Assembly (NCBI GenBank): GCA_039707465.1
Contig: CM077645.1
Span: 62,772,850-62,836,849 of the forward strand
DNA: 64,000 nucleotides
Direction of reading: 5' to 3'
From: Rhabdophis nuchalis
Taxonomy: Eukaryota > Chordata > Lepidosauria > Squamata > Natricidae
Below, one piece after another: positions 11,975-25,394 of this stretch; the first letter of the stretch is position 1; each line of letters opens with the position of its first letter. A model generated the notes under the pieces. That model had not been told where the DNA came from. It saw only the letters and a program-made list of their open reading frames with translations, and ran no database searches. The position numbers and the translations under genes were made by a program.

Positions 11975-14900
11975 ATGTACTCTAGGGCAGACCTCATCAC
12001 TCTGCGGGAGTCCCCCCTCTTGCAGTGCTGGCCCTCTATGTTATCGAGGGCCCACTTCGAAGAAGGACTGACTAGTCAAGAGAAGTGGGCAAAACGTAGA
12101 TTGAGGGTTTTTAAAACAAATTATTTGATTCGGCTTTTGGGGGGTTCCAGGGAGGTGGGAGGGATTAGGCAATATACGGTTAGGAATACGGACAGGCCAG
12201 CTGGCGGAGATGGGAAGGGAGCGAGTGGGTCCTATATGGGGGGGGGGGTTGGAAACACAGGTTGGTTCTACAGAGGGTCTTTCAATCAGAACGGTTGTAG
12301 GGAGGGGTAGGGGCGATGGGAGACAGGAACATGGCCATCGGAAGGAGGCGCGTGACCGCTGGCTACAGGCCAGGGCCCCAGTCCCCTGTTCTCCCCCCGC
12401 GATCTAGGTGGTCAGGCCCACAGAGCCGAGGCCATAGGCTGATGTTATGTAACGCCAGGTCCGTGGTTAACAAAGCCCCCCTCATTAACAACTTGGTGTC
12501 AGAGGGGGACCCGGACCTGGTGGGAATCACGGAGACCTGGTTGGGCCACGAGGGAGGATTACCTCTTGTGGAAATGTGCCCACCAGGATACCGTGCATTT
12601 CATCAGCCGCGGGCCTTAGGCAGGGGTGGGGGGAGGTAGTGGTTATTGTTGGTTTATGGTTTATTAAATTTATATACCGCACCCTTTCCCAAAAGGGACT
12701 CGGGGCAGTGCACAGGCAATTTAAAAACATATATAAACATAACAATAGACAAAATATAAAACCAGATTAAATTAATATCCCTGTGCTAAAAATTTAAATA
12801 TGTTAAGACAATATCCCTAAAAAACCAATTTAAAACAATTTAACTGCAGGCTATGGGCTAGGTGATGTGAGTTAGGCCAGGCTGGCCTGTTGGAAAAAAT
12901 AAGTTTTAAGATTCTGGCGGAAGGAGCAGAGGTCCGTGATCGTTCTCAGTTCGGGGGGTAAGTCGTTCCAGAGACTTGGGCCCTCCACAGAGAAGGCCCT
13001 TCCCCTGGCATTGCCTAGTGGACGGCACCCGGAGAAGTCCCTCTCTGTGGGAGCGAATTAAGGAAGGTCTTGAGCCAAGAGAGACCACTGTACCACAGAC
13101 CACCGGCTGTGAGTTCCTCTGCGTGAGGTGGGGTCTGGGGAGGCAGTTGGGCATGCTGATTGTGTACCTGGCTCCTCGCTACGTAACAGCAGCCCTGCCT
13201 GAGTTCCTCGAGGTGGTAGCCGAGGTGGCGGTGGAGACTCCCAGACTTGTAGTCTTGGGGGACTTCAACCTCCCATCGGCGGGTGAATCATCCGAGGCAG
13301 CTTGGGAGTTCATGGCCTCCATGATGGCCATGGACCTGACCCAGGTAATTCAGGGCCCCACACACGTGGGAGGACACACGCTGGATTTAATTTTTGTCTC
13401 TGGTCAGTGGACGAGTGATCTGGGTATAGGGGATTTAGCCATCATGCCCCTGTCATGGACAGATCACTCACTTCTCCGGCTCGACTTTCCCACCACTGCA
13501 CCTTACCGCAGGGAACCAGAACCTAGATGGTTCCGCCCCAGGCGCCTGATGGAACCTGATAGGTTCCAGACGGAGCTTGGGCCATTACTTGTGGCCCTGA
13601 CCCACGCTCCGACGGAGGACTTGGTGGCCGCATGGAATACTGCGGCCATGGGTGCCTTGGATCAGGACGTGCCCATGTGGCCTCTCATATGGCACCGAGT
13701 CAGGCCCCCTGGTTTACTGAGGGGCTGAGGGAGATGAAACGCCGTAAGAGATGCCTAGAGAGTAGATGGAGATCCACACGGTCTGAATCCGACCGAACAC
13801 AGGTAAGAGCCCATTTGAAGACTTACCTTGTGGCGATAAGGGTGGCCAATCGTCATTATTGTGCCACTCTTATAGCTTCCGCAGATAACCGCCCTGCCAC
13901 CCTGTTTGGGGTGACCCGCTCCCTCCTTCAACAGAGGCTGCGGGAAGCCCCTCTGCAGGGCAGGGTAGAGGAATTTGGAGAGTATCTGCTGGATAAAATC
14001 GCTCAGATTCGGAGCGAGATGGTCTCCATTGAAAGTGGTCCAGAGGGAATGCCGGAGGCAGGTCTTGAGATACATCCATGGGAGGAGTTTGACTCTGTTA
14101 CTTCCGACGTGCCCATGTGGCCTCTCATATGGCACCCGTGTCCCTCCTGGCTTGTACTGGCATCCTGGGATGTTTCACGAGGTTGGCTCCAGGAAATAGT
14201 GAATGCTTCCTTGAGTGAGGGGTTCTTGCCTACCGTCTTGAAAGAGGCGGTGGTGAGACCTCTCCTCAAGAAGCCTTCCCTGGACCCAGCATTATTGGTA
14301 AATTACCGTCCGGTCTCTAACCTTCACTTTTTAGCAAAGGTTGTAGAGAGTGTGGTGGCACAACAGTTCCCCCGTCACCTGGAGGAAGTTGATTATCTGG
14401 ACCCACGCCAGTCCGGCTTCCGGCCCGGTCACAGCACTGAGATGGCATTGGTCGCGTTGGTTGATGATCTCTGGAGGGCCAGAGATGGGGGTTGTTCCTC
14501 CATCCTGGTCCTATTAGACCTCTCGGCGGCTTTTGATACCATCGACCATGGTATCCTATTGCATCGACTGGAGGGGTTGGGGCTGAGGGGCACCGTTTTA
14601 CGGTGGTTCTCCTCCTACCTCTCCGGTCGATCACAATTTGTGTTGGCAGGAGGGCAGAGGTCGACCTCGAGGCCACTCACTTGTGGGGTGCCACAGGGGT
14701 CGGTCCTCTCGCCGCCCCTGTTCAACACATATATGAAGCCGCTGGGTGAGATCATCCGTGGTTTTGGGGTAGAATACCATCTGTACGCTGACGACACCCA
14801 GCTGTACGTATCTACCCCAAACCACCCCAACGATGCCATCGAAGTGATGTCCCGGTGTCTGGAAGCCGTGCGGATCTGGATGGGAAGGAACAGACTCAAG

Positions 14901-15596
14901 CTCAACCCGTCCAAGACCGAGTGGCTGTGGTTTCCGGCGCCCCGGTTCAACCAGTTGATTCCATCACTGGCCATTGTGGGTGGACATATAGCCCCCGTGG
15001 ATCGGGCACGCAACTTGGGCATCCTCCTGGATACCCGGCTGTCTTTAGAAGACCATGTGACAGCCGTGGCCAGGGGGGCATTTTACCAGGTTTGCCTGGT
15101 ACGCCAGTTGCGTCCCCTATTGGCCTGGGACGCCCTTCGCACAGTCACTCATGCGCTCGTGACATCCCGTCTGGACCACTGTAATGCTCACTACATGGGG
15201 CTCCCCTTGAGGTGCACCCAAAGACTACAGCTAGTTCAGAATGCAGCCACGCGGGCAATATTGGGTACCTCAAGGTATTCCCACGTAACACCGCTCCTGC
15301 GCGAACTGCACTGGCTGCCTGTGGTCTTTCGGGTGCGCTTCAAGGTGCTGGTTACCATCTTCAAAGTGCTCCATGGCACGGGACCTAGTTATCTGCGGGA
15401 TTGCATCCTACCCCACACATCCCTTCGGCCGATTCGCTCCCACAGAGAGGGACTTCTCCGGGTGCCATCCACTAGGCAATGCCAGCGGGTGACGCCCAGG
15501 GGAAGGGCCTTCTCTGTGGCGGGCCCTACCCTCTGGAACGACCTACCCCGGAACTTAGATCTATCTCGGACCTCCGCTCTTTCCGCCAGCAATTAA
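11975..15596 (+). pseudogene. Broken L2 endonuclease/reverse transcriptase gene
   Basis: Homologous to the intact 1086-residue frame at 45895-49155. It begins M-YSRADLITLRESPLLQ-, matching that protein's N-terminus, so the first ATG is at 11975. The endonuclease start '[15 protein letters not shown]' lies at about 12440, and then the L2-3 insertion interrupts it. The frame resumes at about 13063; 'VLGDFNLP' and the 'SWTDHSLLRLDF' histidine motif are visible. A frameshift near 13700 moves the rest into a 654-residue frame (13632-15596) holding the intact reverse transcriptase motifs '[13 protein letters not shown]', '[10 protein letters not shown]' and 'YADDTQLY', and the C-terminal 'LWNDLP'. 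A 31-bp stretch is present twice (13666-13696, 14106-14136). Not functional as it stands. Confidence 0.9.
12649..13062 (-). mobile_element. L2-like LINE 3' end (L2-3) nested in L2-4
   Basis: Minus-strand L2 3' end with the stem-loop ataccgcaccctttccc...ggggcagtg (about 12675-12710) and the C-terminal coding stretch to the right, ending gggagcgaatt. It lies exactly where L2-4 should read from its Gly-rich '-GRGGG-' stretch into '-REGLEPRET-', so the boundaries come from comparison with the uninterrupted copy. I see no clear target duplication. Confidence 0.88.
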
Positions 15597-15866
15597 AAAC
15601 CTACTTTTTCCAACAGGCCGGCCTGGCCTAACCTACCGTACCTAGCCTTAGTTTTAGCAGAAAAATTTGTACATTGGGTTTTATGGATTAGTTTTAATGG
15701 GGTAGATTTTAGCACAGGGTGTTAATTTAATATAGTTTTTAGCATTTATGTATTTATTCTGTGATATATTGTGTTTTTATATTTCCTGTGCACCGCCCCG
15801 AGTCCCTTCGAGGAGAGGGGGCGGTTAATAAGTCGAATAAATTGAATTGAAATTGAATTGAATCCT

Positions 15867-17099
15867 GGAAAACAAAAGAGATCATAATTGATAAAGGGAG
15901 GATATGAAAAGTAAGCTTTTACTGCTGGTGTTTGTCAACTTCAACATTCCATGCTTCTCACCTCTGGATTTATTCTGAGAAAATTTTTGGGTAAGCTATA
16001 AAAACATTTTTATTGACCTTTTATAAATATGAGATGCAGTTTTACCCTTTCAAAACTGAAATAATTGAGAGGTAAAAAAAAAATCAAAATTTTCTTCCCC
16101 AAAAATAAATCCCCCAAAATAAATAATAAATATAATTCAAGCTTTGAATATTTAAGATTACACTGGTGATTATATTCAAGAACTGCAGTTGGGTTAATCT
16201 ATCATAAAAAAACATTTTAAAAAACATTGTTTTGTCCTAAAGGTGCCACAAAATCATTGATATTTGTGATCATTATTTTGCATTTGCCCACCAGTGGCAC
16301 CTCTCCTATTATAAACTATTTTTCATGCAGATTTAACACGCTTAATGTTCTTTTCAAAAGATACGTTGCAAAGGTGATGGTTGCTGCATTCAGTAACATC
16401 AGACTGTATGAGTTTTGAATTTTACTGACATGAAGCCCACTGGGGGAATGCTATTATCTAACACTAACATCTAAAGAAAATAAAGGAAAACTGCCACTGA
16501 CTTCAGAAAAATTGCAGGCGTATTGTGGAATAGCATCACTGACATCAAAACCAATGATGTATGCAAATCATTTACACATGCTTGCTTTGAAGTACATTTT
16601 ACTGCATTCAGTGGACCTAGCCCCAGGTAAGTTCAGCATGGAACTTCAGCTTCAATCCCGGATATTTCACATCGTTTTCCTTTATATATTACCAGGACAT
16701 CCCCCCCCCCTTAGATTAAAAGCATAGTACTCCCCCGGACCCCTAGTTTCCTTTGTTTTTCTCACATATTCCTATTATCATCATCTCCAGTTTTTGTCCT
16801 GCCGATTTGAAAGCAATGAAGAAAATTAGGAGCAGATGGTTAGTGCTGTTTGTTTCACATAACCATTTCCATCTGATATCCATTCTTTATATGAAGGGCA
16901 TGCTGCCCAATTAGCAGTGCCAGCTACTGTCTGCGTCTTTGCCTTCCTTTAAAAGTAAGTCATCTATGGCTTTATGTCACAAGTCTCAATGCAAGATACA
17001 TTTGTAGAACACTAAGACTGCAGTGTTTATGAAGCGCATCTTCCTGTTAACTTTCCAGATTATCAGTGTTATCTTTTCAGATAAACAACATATTTCTCA
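15867..17099. other. Intergenic, no feature recognised
   Basis: Unique AT-rich sequence; a poly(C) run at 16702-16710. Two 60-70 residue open frames show no motif. Confidence 0.5.
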
Positions 17100-19471
17100 C
17101 TGTCTTGCTGCATAGTTGTGAAAAACAAACCACACAACAAAGCTGAGTAAGTCTTATTATAATTTTTAATTTAAAAAGAAACAACGTTCATTTGGTGGCT
17201 TTTCCTTCTTTCAGATATGTACATTTTTTTAAAATAGCGTACAAGCATTATGCCAACGGAAAAAGAAAACCAAACATCACAAAACCACTTCCAAAATTTG
17301 GACTATTCAAGTCCTTACTTCAAGTCTTGTTAATGTTAGTGTGAACAGTCAATGTACTACGGTATTTGTTGCTTAACAACAATGTACCCAGTCAAAGGAG
17401 TCCACAGGATAGAGCCAAAAAAGTCAATCTGGCTGCCATGCTGAGGTGATCGAAGACTCATATATAAAAATAGGAGATTCTATCACATTGGTATTGCCAC
17501 CATCTTACTTTTTTTTAACCATATCCTGCAGACACCCTTGTACCCAGCAGAACAGTTGAGATACCTGACACATTTTGAATTGCAAGAAGGGAGGGCACAG
17601 AATTCTGCAGAACAACATACTTATAATTGACATCAGAATAGTAAAAGATGCACTTGTAGACTGCCTTTAACTGGAAACTAAGACAAATTTGTCTTTCAAA
17701 CTATTCCTAGAAAAAAAATGCCCTTAAATTCTAGAGGTTACTCACAGTGTATTTTTATGTTCTGTAATCAAAAGCTATCTTTGATTTTACTCCTTACTCC
17801 AAATAATCCCTATAATAGTTTAATAGAATATAGTGTTATTTAATACAAACTATGTATTATATTTTCTGAGACAGTTCATGACAGTTTTTGAATTATACAA
17901 AAATAATACAAATGTTTATATATTCCTGGGCAAAGGAAACAGGCCCTTTCCCCAACTTGAGTAAGATAAACCAAAACTAATACTTTCACTATTACTTGAG
18001 GCATATGGTTTCAAAGAAATCCCATTAGACAGCCAGTGCTTTCTTAGATCTTCCAGGAAATCTCTGAAGGCATTTGGGCCTCCTTCTGAGCAATATTGTA
18101 AGGGTGGGAAAGAAAAGAAAAAGAATATACAGAGATTACTAGAAGACTCTGTCTAGTAAGGCAGGAATGTTAATTCACAAAAAATCTTGAAGTCCCTTGC
18201 TTCATAGACAGGTGTACAAATATTAAATGAAAAATGTAAAAAATCAGAATGTTGTGCCACTGAGGAAAAAAGTAACAATCAAATACTTTTTGTATCCTTA
18301 CCACTGTATTTACCTTCTGTCTGATCCTCAAACACTGAAAACAGAAACATTTGTGAAGAGTAGTTTAGAAATTGAATATTTTATTATTTTTTGTCATTAT
18401 TTTTACATATAGCTTAGACAAAGCATAACATTTAGACAATTATTTTAATATGGGGAAAGTCACTTATTTCAATATCCTAGATGAAAATGTAACTTCATTG
18501 GTAAACAAATCTATTCTTAAATATTGCAATATTCTGTACAGATGAATTAGGCTTCTTGTTGTACATATGATGTAAACAATATCATACAATTTAGAGGTAT
18601 AACAGCTGCAGCTGTCATGTGAGCCCAAGAAAATGCATGTTAGATTTAAGTGCTCATGACAGTTGCTATACATGTATTCATACATACTCTAAAGTATTTT
18701 ACCCTTTGAATCTGGATCTCTGCATTAATGTTGCTTTGAGTCTTGGGAGTGTTATGGGCTGAACATATGAATAGTCTTGAATATTTAATTAAAGTAATAT
18801 GTATGCCACTCATTCAACAGACAAAATAGGTAAAGACTTCTATTCTGATAAATTTTGGCTCCTGGAACAAGAACATCAAAGATATTTCCAAGAAGAGATG
18901 TAATTTGGCTTGCCGTGCCTTGCCTTGCCTATGAAATTTTACTAAGACATCATAGCTCTGCATGTAATACACCCTACTCATGTTTTGGAATACATCAATC
19001 ACTTTTTGTTTATCACAGTAGGAAAATTGGAATAGTTGGATGAGACTATTTGACAGCACTACAAGCTTTTGTCTGAAAACATCATTAGAATCAGAACCAT
19101 CTGATTTCCACAACACACATAGGAAATTAGTCGAAGCTGAAAGAACTTACTATCTGTACACTAGATACAATTTTTCCCTACTACTCACCCTTTCATGCAT
19201 CTACATCTGTTAGATCTGCTGCTTTTTCTTTTTGATTAGTCACCGTGTTTGAAATGTATGAATTGTTTGTATATTGGAAGTTAAATGGGAAAAAAAAGTC
19301 CAAAAGAATCACCTTAGAATAGAAGCATACAATGTAAGTGCCTGCTATGTTAGATCAAGTGCCCATTTAATCCATTGAATGCAGTGGGAAACTCATAAGC
19401 ATGGACAGACAAGAAAGAATGAGAAGATGCTTCTATTGTGGTTTAAACCTTTCCTGATTAAAGGATTAAAT
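17100..19471. other. Intergenic, no feature recognised
   Basis: AT-rich unique sequence. The 100-residue minus-strand frame at 18814-19116 has no recognised domain, no start context and no splice support; I treat it as chance. Confidence 0.5.
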
Positions 19472-19962
19472 CCCCATTGCGCTCCATGGCAAGGGACCTG
19501 GCTATCTGCAAGACCGCCTCCTGCTACCAAACACCTCCCACCGACCAGTCTGCTCTCACAGAGAGGGCCTCCTCAGGGTGCCGTCGGCCAGGCAATGCCG
19601 GCCGGCGACCCCCAGGGGGAGAGCCTTTTCTGTGGCAGCTCCTGCCCTCTGGAATGACCTACCCCCTGACCTACGGACAACCACAGACCTGCGCCAGTTC
19701 CGTCGGGCCTAAAAGACCTATCTGTTTCGTGCAGCCGGCCTGGCGTAGTTTTTTAAATTGTTTTAGTTTTTAAATTGTTTTAGTAAGGGTTTTTTAACAG
19801 GGTTTAGATCAGGCCAATCTATTTAATATATTTTTAATTGTATTTTTAATTGTATTTTATGCTCTATATTATTGATCTTATTATTGCCTGTACACCGCCC
19901 TGAGTCCTGCAAGGGAGAAGGGCGGTCTAAAAATTTAATAAATCCTAAATCCTAAATCCTGA
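19472..19962 (+). mobile_element. L2-like LINE 3' end (L2-8), different tail
   Basis: The C-terminal coding region (ctccatggcaagggacctgg onward; 'WNDLPPDLRTTTDLRQFR' in broken frames) leads into the 3' UTR and stem-loop caccgccctgagtcctgc...agggcggtc (19894-19927). The tail is a 7-mer repeat (taaatcc)n, unlike the (attga)n or (taa)n tails of other copies here. 5'-truncated; several frame disruptions. Confidence 0.88.
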
Positions 19963-22734
19963 TATGGAATTTCAATATAAGCGGTTCCTATGTTACATAA
20001 CATATGACTTAGATAAATGAAAAATGGTTGCTGCCATTATTTGAGCATGCAGAAAAGGACAGTGACATACTTGCATGGGTCAATGGTCCACATACCAAAA
20101 TGCAGAAAAATCAAATTATAAGCCTGTTTCTATTATCTGAAGTTTTCTTGTATTTCATCAATGAGAATCTAATTATCGATTAGATTCCAATTCTAATTTA
20201 AAATGGAGGAGAATGCACCATCTTCTAACTATATCCAGCTAGACTTTGGAGAATCTCAATGAATGTTGTACCCATTTACAGTACTCAGAATTACTGTTTC
20301 TCATGATCTAGCTTTGCATAGATACACTCATTCAGTTTCAATCATCTGTTCAATATATAGTTTCCCTTGCCATATATTCCATGAATGCACAATGTTTTTT
20401 AAACAGATCATTGACTCCAACTATTAGATTTACTGCTACTGGATGGAATTCGGAGCGGCAGCATTATCACAGTCCCTCTGAACCAATATTTTTTTCCTCA
20501 CAGTCCTGTACTTTGTGAAAGAAAAATCCTGAAACTCATCATTACAGCCAAAACCACAATTATTGCTAATACAAACTTATTGGACAGACAATAGTAATTG
20601 CCGGCAGATCTGTTTGTAAGTCAGCCTAATAGACAGAAATACCCACAAGCTTCGCATATCCTTCATCATAAAACCACTTTTTCAGGATGCACCTTGATTA
20701 AAGATTTTCAGTGGAAGTTTAACATAGATCCATCATCATCAAGAAAGGAAATTAGGCTGTCCTTCAGGGTGGGAAGGGTTTTAAGAAAACCAATAATACA
20801 TAAATACATGACCCAATTTTTCATCAGGCCATAGGAAATTCCCTGTTTGACAGATGAGGAAGCAGTAACAAAGGAGTAATGCAGTTACTTAAAGCCATTA
20901 AAATAAGGCAAAGCTGGATAGGGAAAAAAAAATCCATTTGTACCCATTGAAATTTGGCTGCTATTTTGAGGCAATATATAATTTTAAATGGTTGCATGAC
21001 AAAAAGCCACCTTCTCTATTGGCCTCCCGCAGAGGAATGAGCGAGACTTCAGCTGCTATAGTCACAAAAACCTTTTGGGAGGAAAGAACAGGAGATTTGT
21101 AAAATTTCAAAATAATTACTTCTCTCCTCCTATTTGAATCAATTTTTTAAAGGGGTAAAACCTTAGTTACATCAGGCAAAGATCCAAATGTCAATTGTAT
21201 CTGGCAATACAAAAGAAAAGATACAAAAGACCTACAAATTCTGAATGATGGGAAAAAAAGTGTCCTTCCACAGATTTCCTTTTTCCATTGGACAATCATT
21301 TTCTGAAACATAGACTGGGCAGATCTAATTATTATATTATAACCAGGACTCTAATAAAAGCCTACTTGAAGTATTGCAAAAAATATTTCTCATTATAAAC
21401 CCAGACTTTGATTTCAGATGATCAACCTGGGATAAAGGAAAATAGTAAATAACTTTTTTTTCTGGCAAACAAAGCAACAGCCTTGATCAGAGAAGCTTTA
21501 ATAATATTTTAATAGGTTACAGCAAGATTAAATTTCTGTTGCATAAAAACCAATAAATATGTAGGAAATGAGAGGGGGGGGGGAAGGGGGCAAATACAGT
21601 AGTGATTTTAAAGAGGCCAAATCCAGTTAAGAACAAAACAAAAATGACCTTCTGAAGCCAGAAAGTATTTGAATGGCCACTAATTGAAATGTCATAGAAG
21701 GAAGCGAGCTGGTAAGTGAAAGCAAATATTTAAAGATGAGAAATCCTTCACAGTCAGCTGGATTAATTTTCTGCCAAGTTCATCACAAGCAAATTTATTT
21801 GAGGTGATGTTATAGAAAATGGAGGGCTGGAATATGTGGCTTGGAATCTGAGAAATGCATAATGCAAGAGGGAAGATAATGATTGCTGAAAGCTAGACTC
21901 CAGTCTTATCAGAAACTAACTAATAGGGTTGTGCAGAAAACCAGTTTTGAAGGGCATAACATAAATGCAGCATGGGTAGGCACACAGAGAGCAGCCCCTG
22001 AAAAGACCCACAGTAACCATACCCTTTTCTGAGCTCCCTGCCAATGATCTCTGGAAAAAACATGCTGGGTTCAAAGCATTCTACCTATATTCTGAATAGG
22101 ATCTTGCCCTTTAAAACCAGGTCCCTGAGCATCTACATACTAAGTTGTTTAAAATTGTTTGCCCTAAAATATATATCCAGGACAAGTAATAGGAAATAGC
22201 TAAGATGTCAGGCATTCTAAAGTAAATAAATATATTTCAAGTCCTTGGATAAATTTGATATATTCTATTTTGTAACTGGCTGAAAAAAATAACCCAGATC
22301 TTTTAAGATGTAGAGCTTTAGATGTTTGAAGTGAGGAATTTGCTGTTGCATTCCTCTTCCACAAAATGGGATTTTGCGATGAAAGAGGAGGTTTATGACA
22401 CATCCTAACTTCACAGTAACTTAAGATCTGGAAATTCATGTTGCACAATGAGAATTCAAGGGGAAAAAAAATATTTGGATTGCCTAGTATTTACCATGCA
22501 GTTGGAGTAGGCAGAAATAGGAAAAGAAGCATCAGAAAAACAACTTGCTTCAAACTAGTGATTCTGTTGACAAAGTCAATGCTCTAAGTGACATTCTCAA
22601 TGCCATATTATTTTATTTTTAAAAATCTCTGCATTTATAAAAATATAATAGCTTAAAACCTAATCTTTTTTTATGTTTGCTTGTTTTACTAGCAACTTAA
22701 GATGCAATCCTATCTCCACATACATAAGAATAAG
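19963..22734. other. Intergenic, 2.8 kb without a recognised feature
   Basis: Unique AT-rich sequence with a short G run at 21572-21581. No supported genes. Confidence 0.5.
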
Positions 22735-23290
22735 TGAAGTGTTAATGCCACTGTATAGTGCCTTGGTAAAGCCACACTTGGAATACTGCATACAGTTTTG
22801 GTCGCCACGATGTAGAAAAGACGTGGAGACTCTGGAAAGAGTGCAGAGAAGAGCAACCAAGATGATTAGGGGACTGGAGGCTAAAACATATTAAGAACTG
22901 TTGCAGGAATTGGGTATGTCTAGTTTGATGAAGAGAAGGACCAGGGGAGACATGATAGCAGTGTTCCGATATCTCAGAGGGTGCCACAAAGAAGAGGGAG
23001 TCAAACTATTCTCCAAGGCACCTGGGGGCAGGACAAGAAGCAATGGGTGGAAACTAATCAAGGAGAGAAGTAACTTAGAAGTAAGGAGAAATTTCCTGAC
23101 AGTTAGAACAATTAACCTCTGGAACAGCTTGCCTCCAGAAGTTGTGAATGCCCCAACCCTGGAAGTCTTTAAGAAGATGTTAGATAGCCATTTGTCTGAA
23201 ATGGTATAAGGTTTCTGCCCACGTAGGGGGTTGGACTAGAAGACCTACAAGGTCCCTTCCAACTCTGCTATTGTATTGTATTGTATTGTA
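22735..23290 (+). mobile_element. CR1 LINE 3' end (CR1-A)
   Basis: 5'-truncated CR1. It begins at gaagtgttaatgccactg (protein '[21 protein letters not shown]', split over frames), continues through '[18 protein letters not shown]' to a stop in what should be '-YEERLQ-', then the frame 22901-23209 ending '-HLSEMV'. The conserved CR1 3' end ggttggactagaagacctac and a pentamer (tattg)n tail follow. Pseudogenic. Confidence 0.92.
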
Positions 23291-23414
23291 TTGTAAGTCC
23301 CACTGAATATAATGGTATGTCTGAGTGTGTGTGTGTGTTTGTGTAAACTGCTAAGCATCAGTACTGAAGGAAATAGAATAATATAAACTTACAGGGTTTA
23401 ATGGTACAGACACT

Positions 23415-23475
23415 GTTATTGAAAAATAATAATTTATTAAATTTATATGCTACCTGACACCCAGCAACTCCTATA
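23415..23475 (-). mobile_element. Very short L2-like 3' fragment
   Basis: aataatttattaaatttatatgct resembles the tail and adjoining 3' UTR of minus-strand L2 copies. Too short for a firm call. Confidence 0.3.
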
Positions 23476-23871
23476 TTTGATTTTAATACATAGGGATTTA
23501 TTAGTGAAACAACTACTTAAGAATTTTATGATGCTTTTAAAATCGAAGGCCAATTAAAACATGAGATCAATAGTCTTCAATTTGAATTACAGAGAATCAC
23601 ACAAGTAAAACAAGCAATATAAATACTGGCCAAGATCCAAAATATGGAGATAGTAGGTCCAGGATGCACAATGGAGAGTGCATGAAAGCTTGTCTGCCAT
23701 TTTTCTGTTTAGCGTTGTTGACTCTAATAGAAGAAATCATTTTTTAAAAGAAGAAAGCTGGGATTGGTTGTATTCAAGATGATGATGATCACAGCTGAAC
23801 TTTTACATCATTCAATACATGTTTCTACATATGAACTGCAATTTTATTTCCAAGTGGTTTGTTTTCTTTGT

Positions 23872-23873
23872 CT

Positions 23874-23931
<58 letters not shown>

Positions 23932-24030
23932 CTTCCTTCTAATCTCCTTCTTTCTCTTTCTTTCCTTATCCTTCCTTCCTTCCTTCCTTCCTTCCTTCCT
24001 TCCTTCCTTCCTTCCTTCCTTCCTTCTTTC
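23872..24030. repeat. Compound (TTTC)n-(CCTT)n microsatellite
   Basis: A pure ttct run of about 55 bp, an interrupted pyrimidine middle, then a pure cctt run of about 65 bp. The overlapping S/F/L/P and K/E/R open frames on both strands are artefacts. Confidence 0.97.
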
Positions 24031-24039
24031 CTTTTCCAA

Positions 24040-25065
24040 AGAGAAGTATATGAACCAATTCTTTGGTCTAAGTAAAAGCAGCTCTTTTTAAACTTATTCT
24101 TCTACATACAAAGCAGAGAATCTGATCCACATCACCACTTAATTATATAATAGAGGGCTCTGATCTAGATTGGGCCTTTCATAACTAATCTACAAATTAA
24201 TTTTTAAAAGTTACTGTACCATTTATTTCATGCCTTTGGCAATGTTAATGACAAACCTAAACCTGTTTTGATTTTGTCCAAATTAAGAATTGTAGGGAGC
24301 AAAAGGGTTAAAATTACTAATCTATATTAGTCTAAAATTCTCTGAACTTAAATTAAAAAATGACACAGATAATATGCAGATTGTTAATTAATGGATAAGG
24401 TGGATTTCTGGATGCAGTAAAAAATAATTCTCTGATTTTGATTAGAACTCATGTAATGCTTTCACAGTAGACACAAACCATTTTTATATTTAGTGCTACT
24501 TAAATAATACAAAGTCATATAAAATGTTAAAGATTATAATAGCCAAATGTAAACCTTTGACTTAGACCTTGCTCATTTTAAAAAAATCTTTATTTGGATC
24601 TCACAATGAAAAATCATGTCTTTTAAAAAAAATTGTTGGCTTGGAACAGCTGGGGAATTTCTTAATAACAAGAAAAATAATAATAATCATAGTCGTAGGA
24701 TGCTCATCTTTATATAATCTTAAATTGCCTATGCAATAAAATTAAACTGTAAATACAACAACAAGGAATTGTTAAATTCAATCACAGTACAGAAATACTA
24801 TGCACATATACAGGAGGATATCAAATCTTTTAAAGATAGAATTAGAATTCTGTAGGATCTATAAAAATGAGAATATTGCACAGAAATAACAGGAACAATA
24901 AAAAGTTGTACATTTGGGTAGGAAAAAACAAAGGGACAAGATGTGGGGAAACTGTACTGGATAGAACTACATGCAAAAAGCATATGGATGTCTTGTAGAT
25001 CACAAGATGATCAGGAACTACCAATGGAAAGAAATATAGGGAGGAGGAAGCAAATGCAACCATAG
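24040..25065. other. Intergenic, no feature recognised
   Basis: AT-rich unique sequence. The hydrophobic minus-strand frames near 24798-25063 lack supporting signals. Confidence 0.5.
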
Positions 25066-25392
25066 GTGGCGGGCCCGGCCCTCTGGAACGACCTACCCCC
25101 CGACCTTCGCACTATCTCGGACCTCCGCCTCTTCCGCCAACGTCTTAAGACGTATTTATTTCAACAAGCCGGCCTAGGATAGCCCCCCGTTTCTGACTTT
25201 TTAAAAATAAATTATAATTTGGGAAGGTTTTTTAACATGGGTTTTAGCACGGGTTAACTAATTTAATATATTTTAAATTGATATTTATTGTATTTTTGTG
25301 GTTTTAATAATGCCTGTGCGCCGCCCTGGGTCCTAACAAGGAGAAGGGCGGGGTATAAATTTAATAAAATAAAAAAATAAAAATAAATCTGG
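25066..25392 (+). mobile_element. L2-like LINE 3' end (L2-9)
   Basis: Starts within the C-terminal coding stretch (ggcccggccctctggaacgac, '-LWNDLPPDLRTISDLRLFR-'), then the 3' UTR and stem-loop ccgccctgggtcctaac...gggcggggt (25320-25350), then an A-rich aataaa tail. Severely 5'-truncated. Confidence 0.9.
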
Positions 25393-25394
25393 AG

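Larger units (their letters stand above)
11945..15866 (+). mobile_element. L2-like LINE, nearly complete coding region (L2-4), split by L2-3
   Basis: The left boundary is where homology to the full-length copy at 45694-50447 begins, just upstream of the coding start (gcaatgtactctagggcag). The right end carries the 3' stem-loop caccgccccgagtccc...gggggcggtt (about 15791-15826) and an (attga)n tail. It lacks the CpG-rich 5' UTR, so it is 5'-truncated close to the start codon. A second L2 (12649-13062) is inserted in opposite orientation. The coding region is broken by frameshifts and stops. Confidence 0.9.

Noticed and set aside
18814..19116. 100-residue minus-strand frame
   Set aside because: No recognisable motif and atypical composition; not supported by splice sites in frame.
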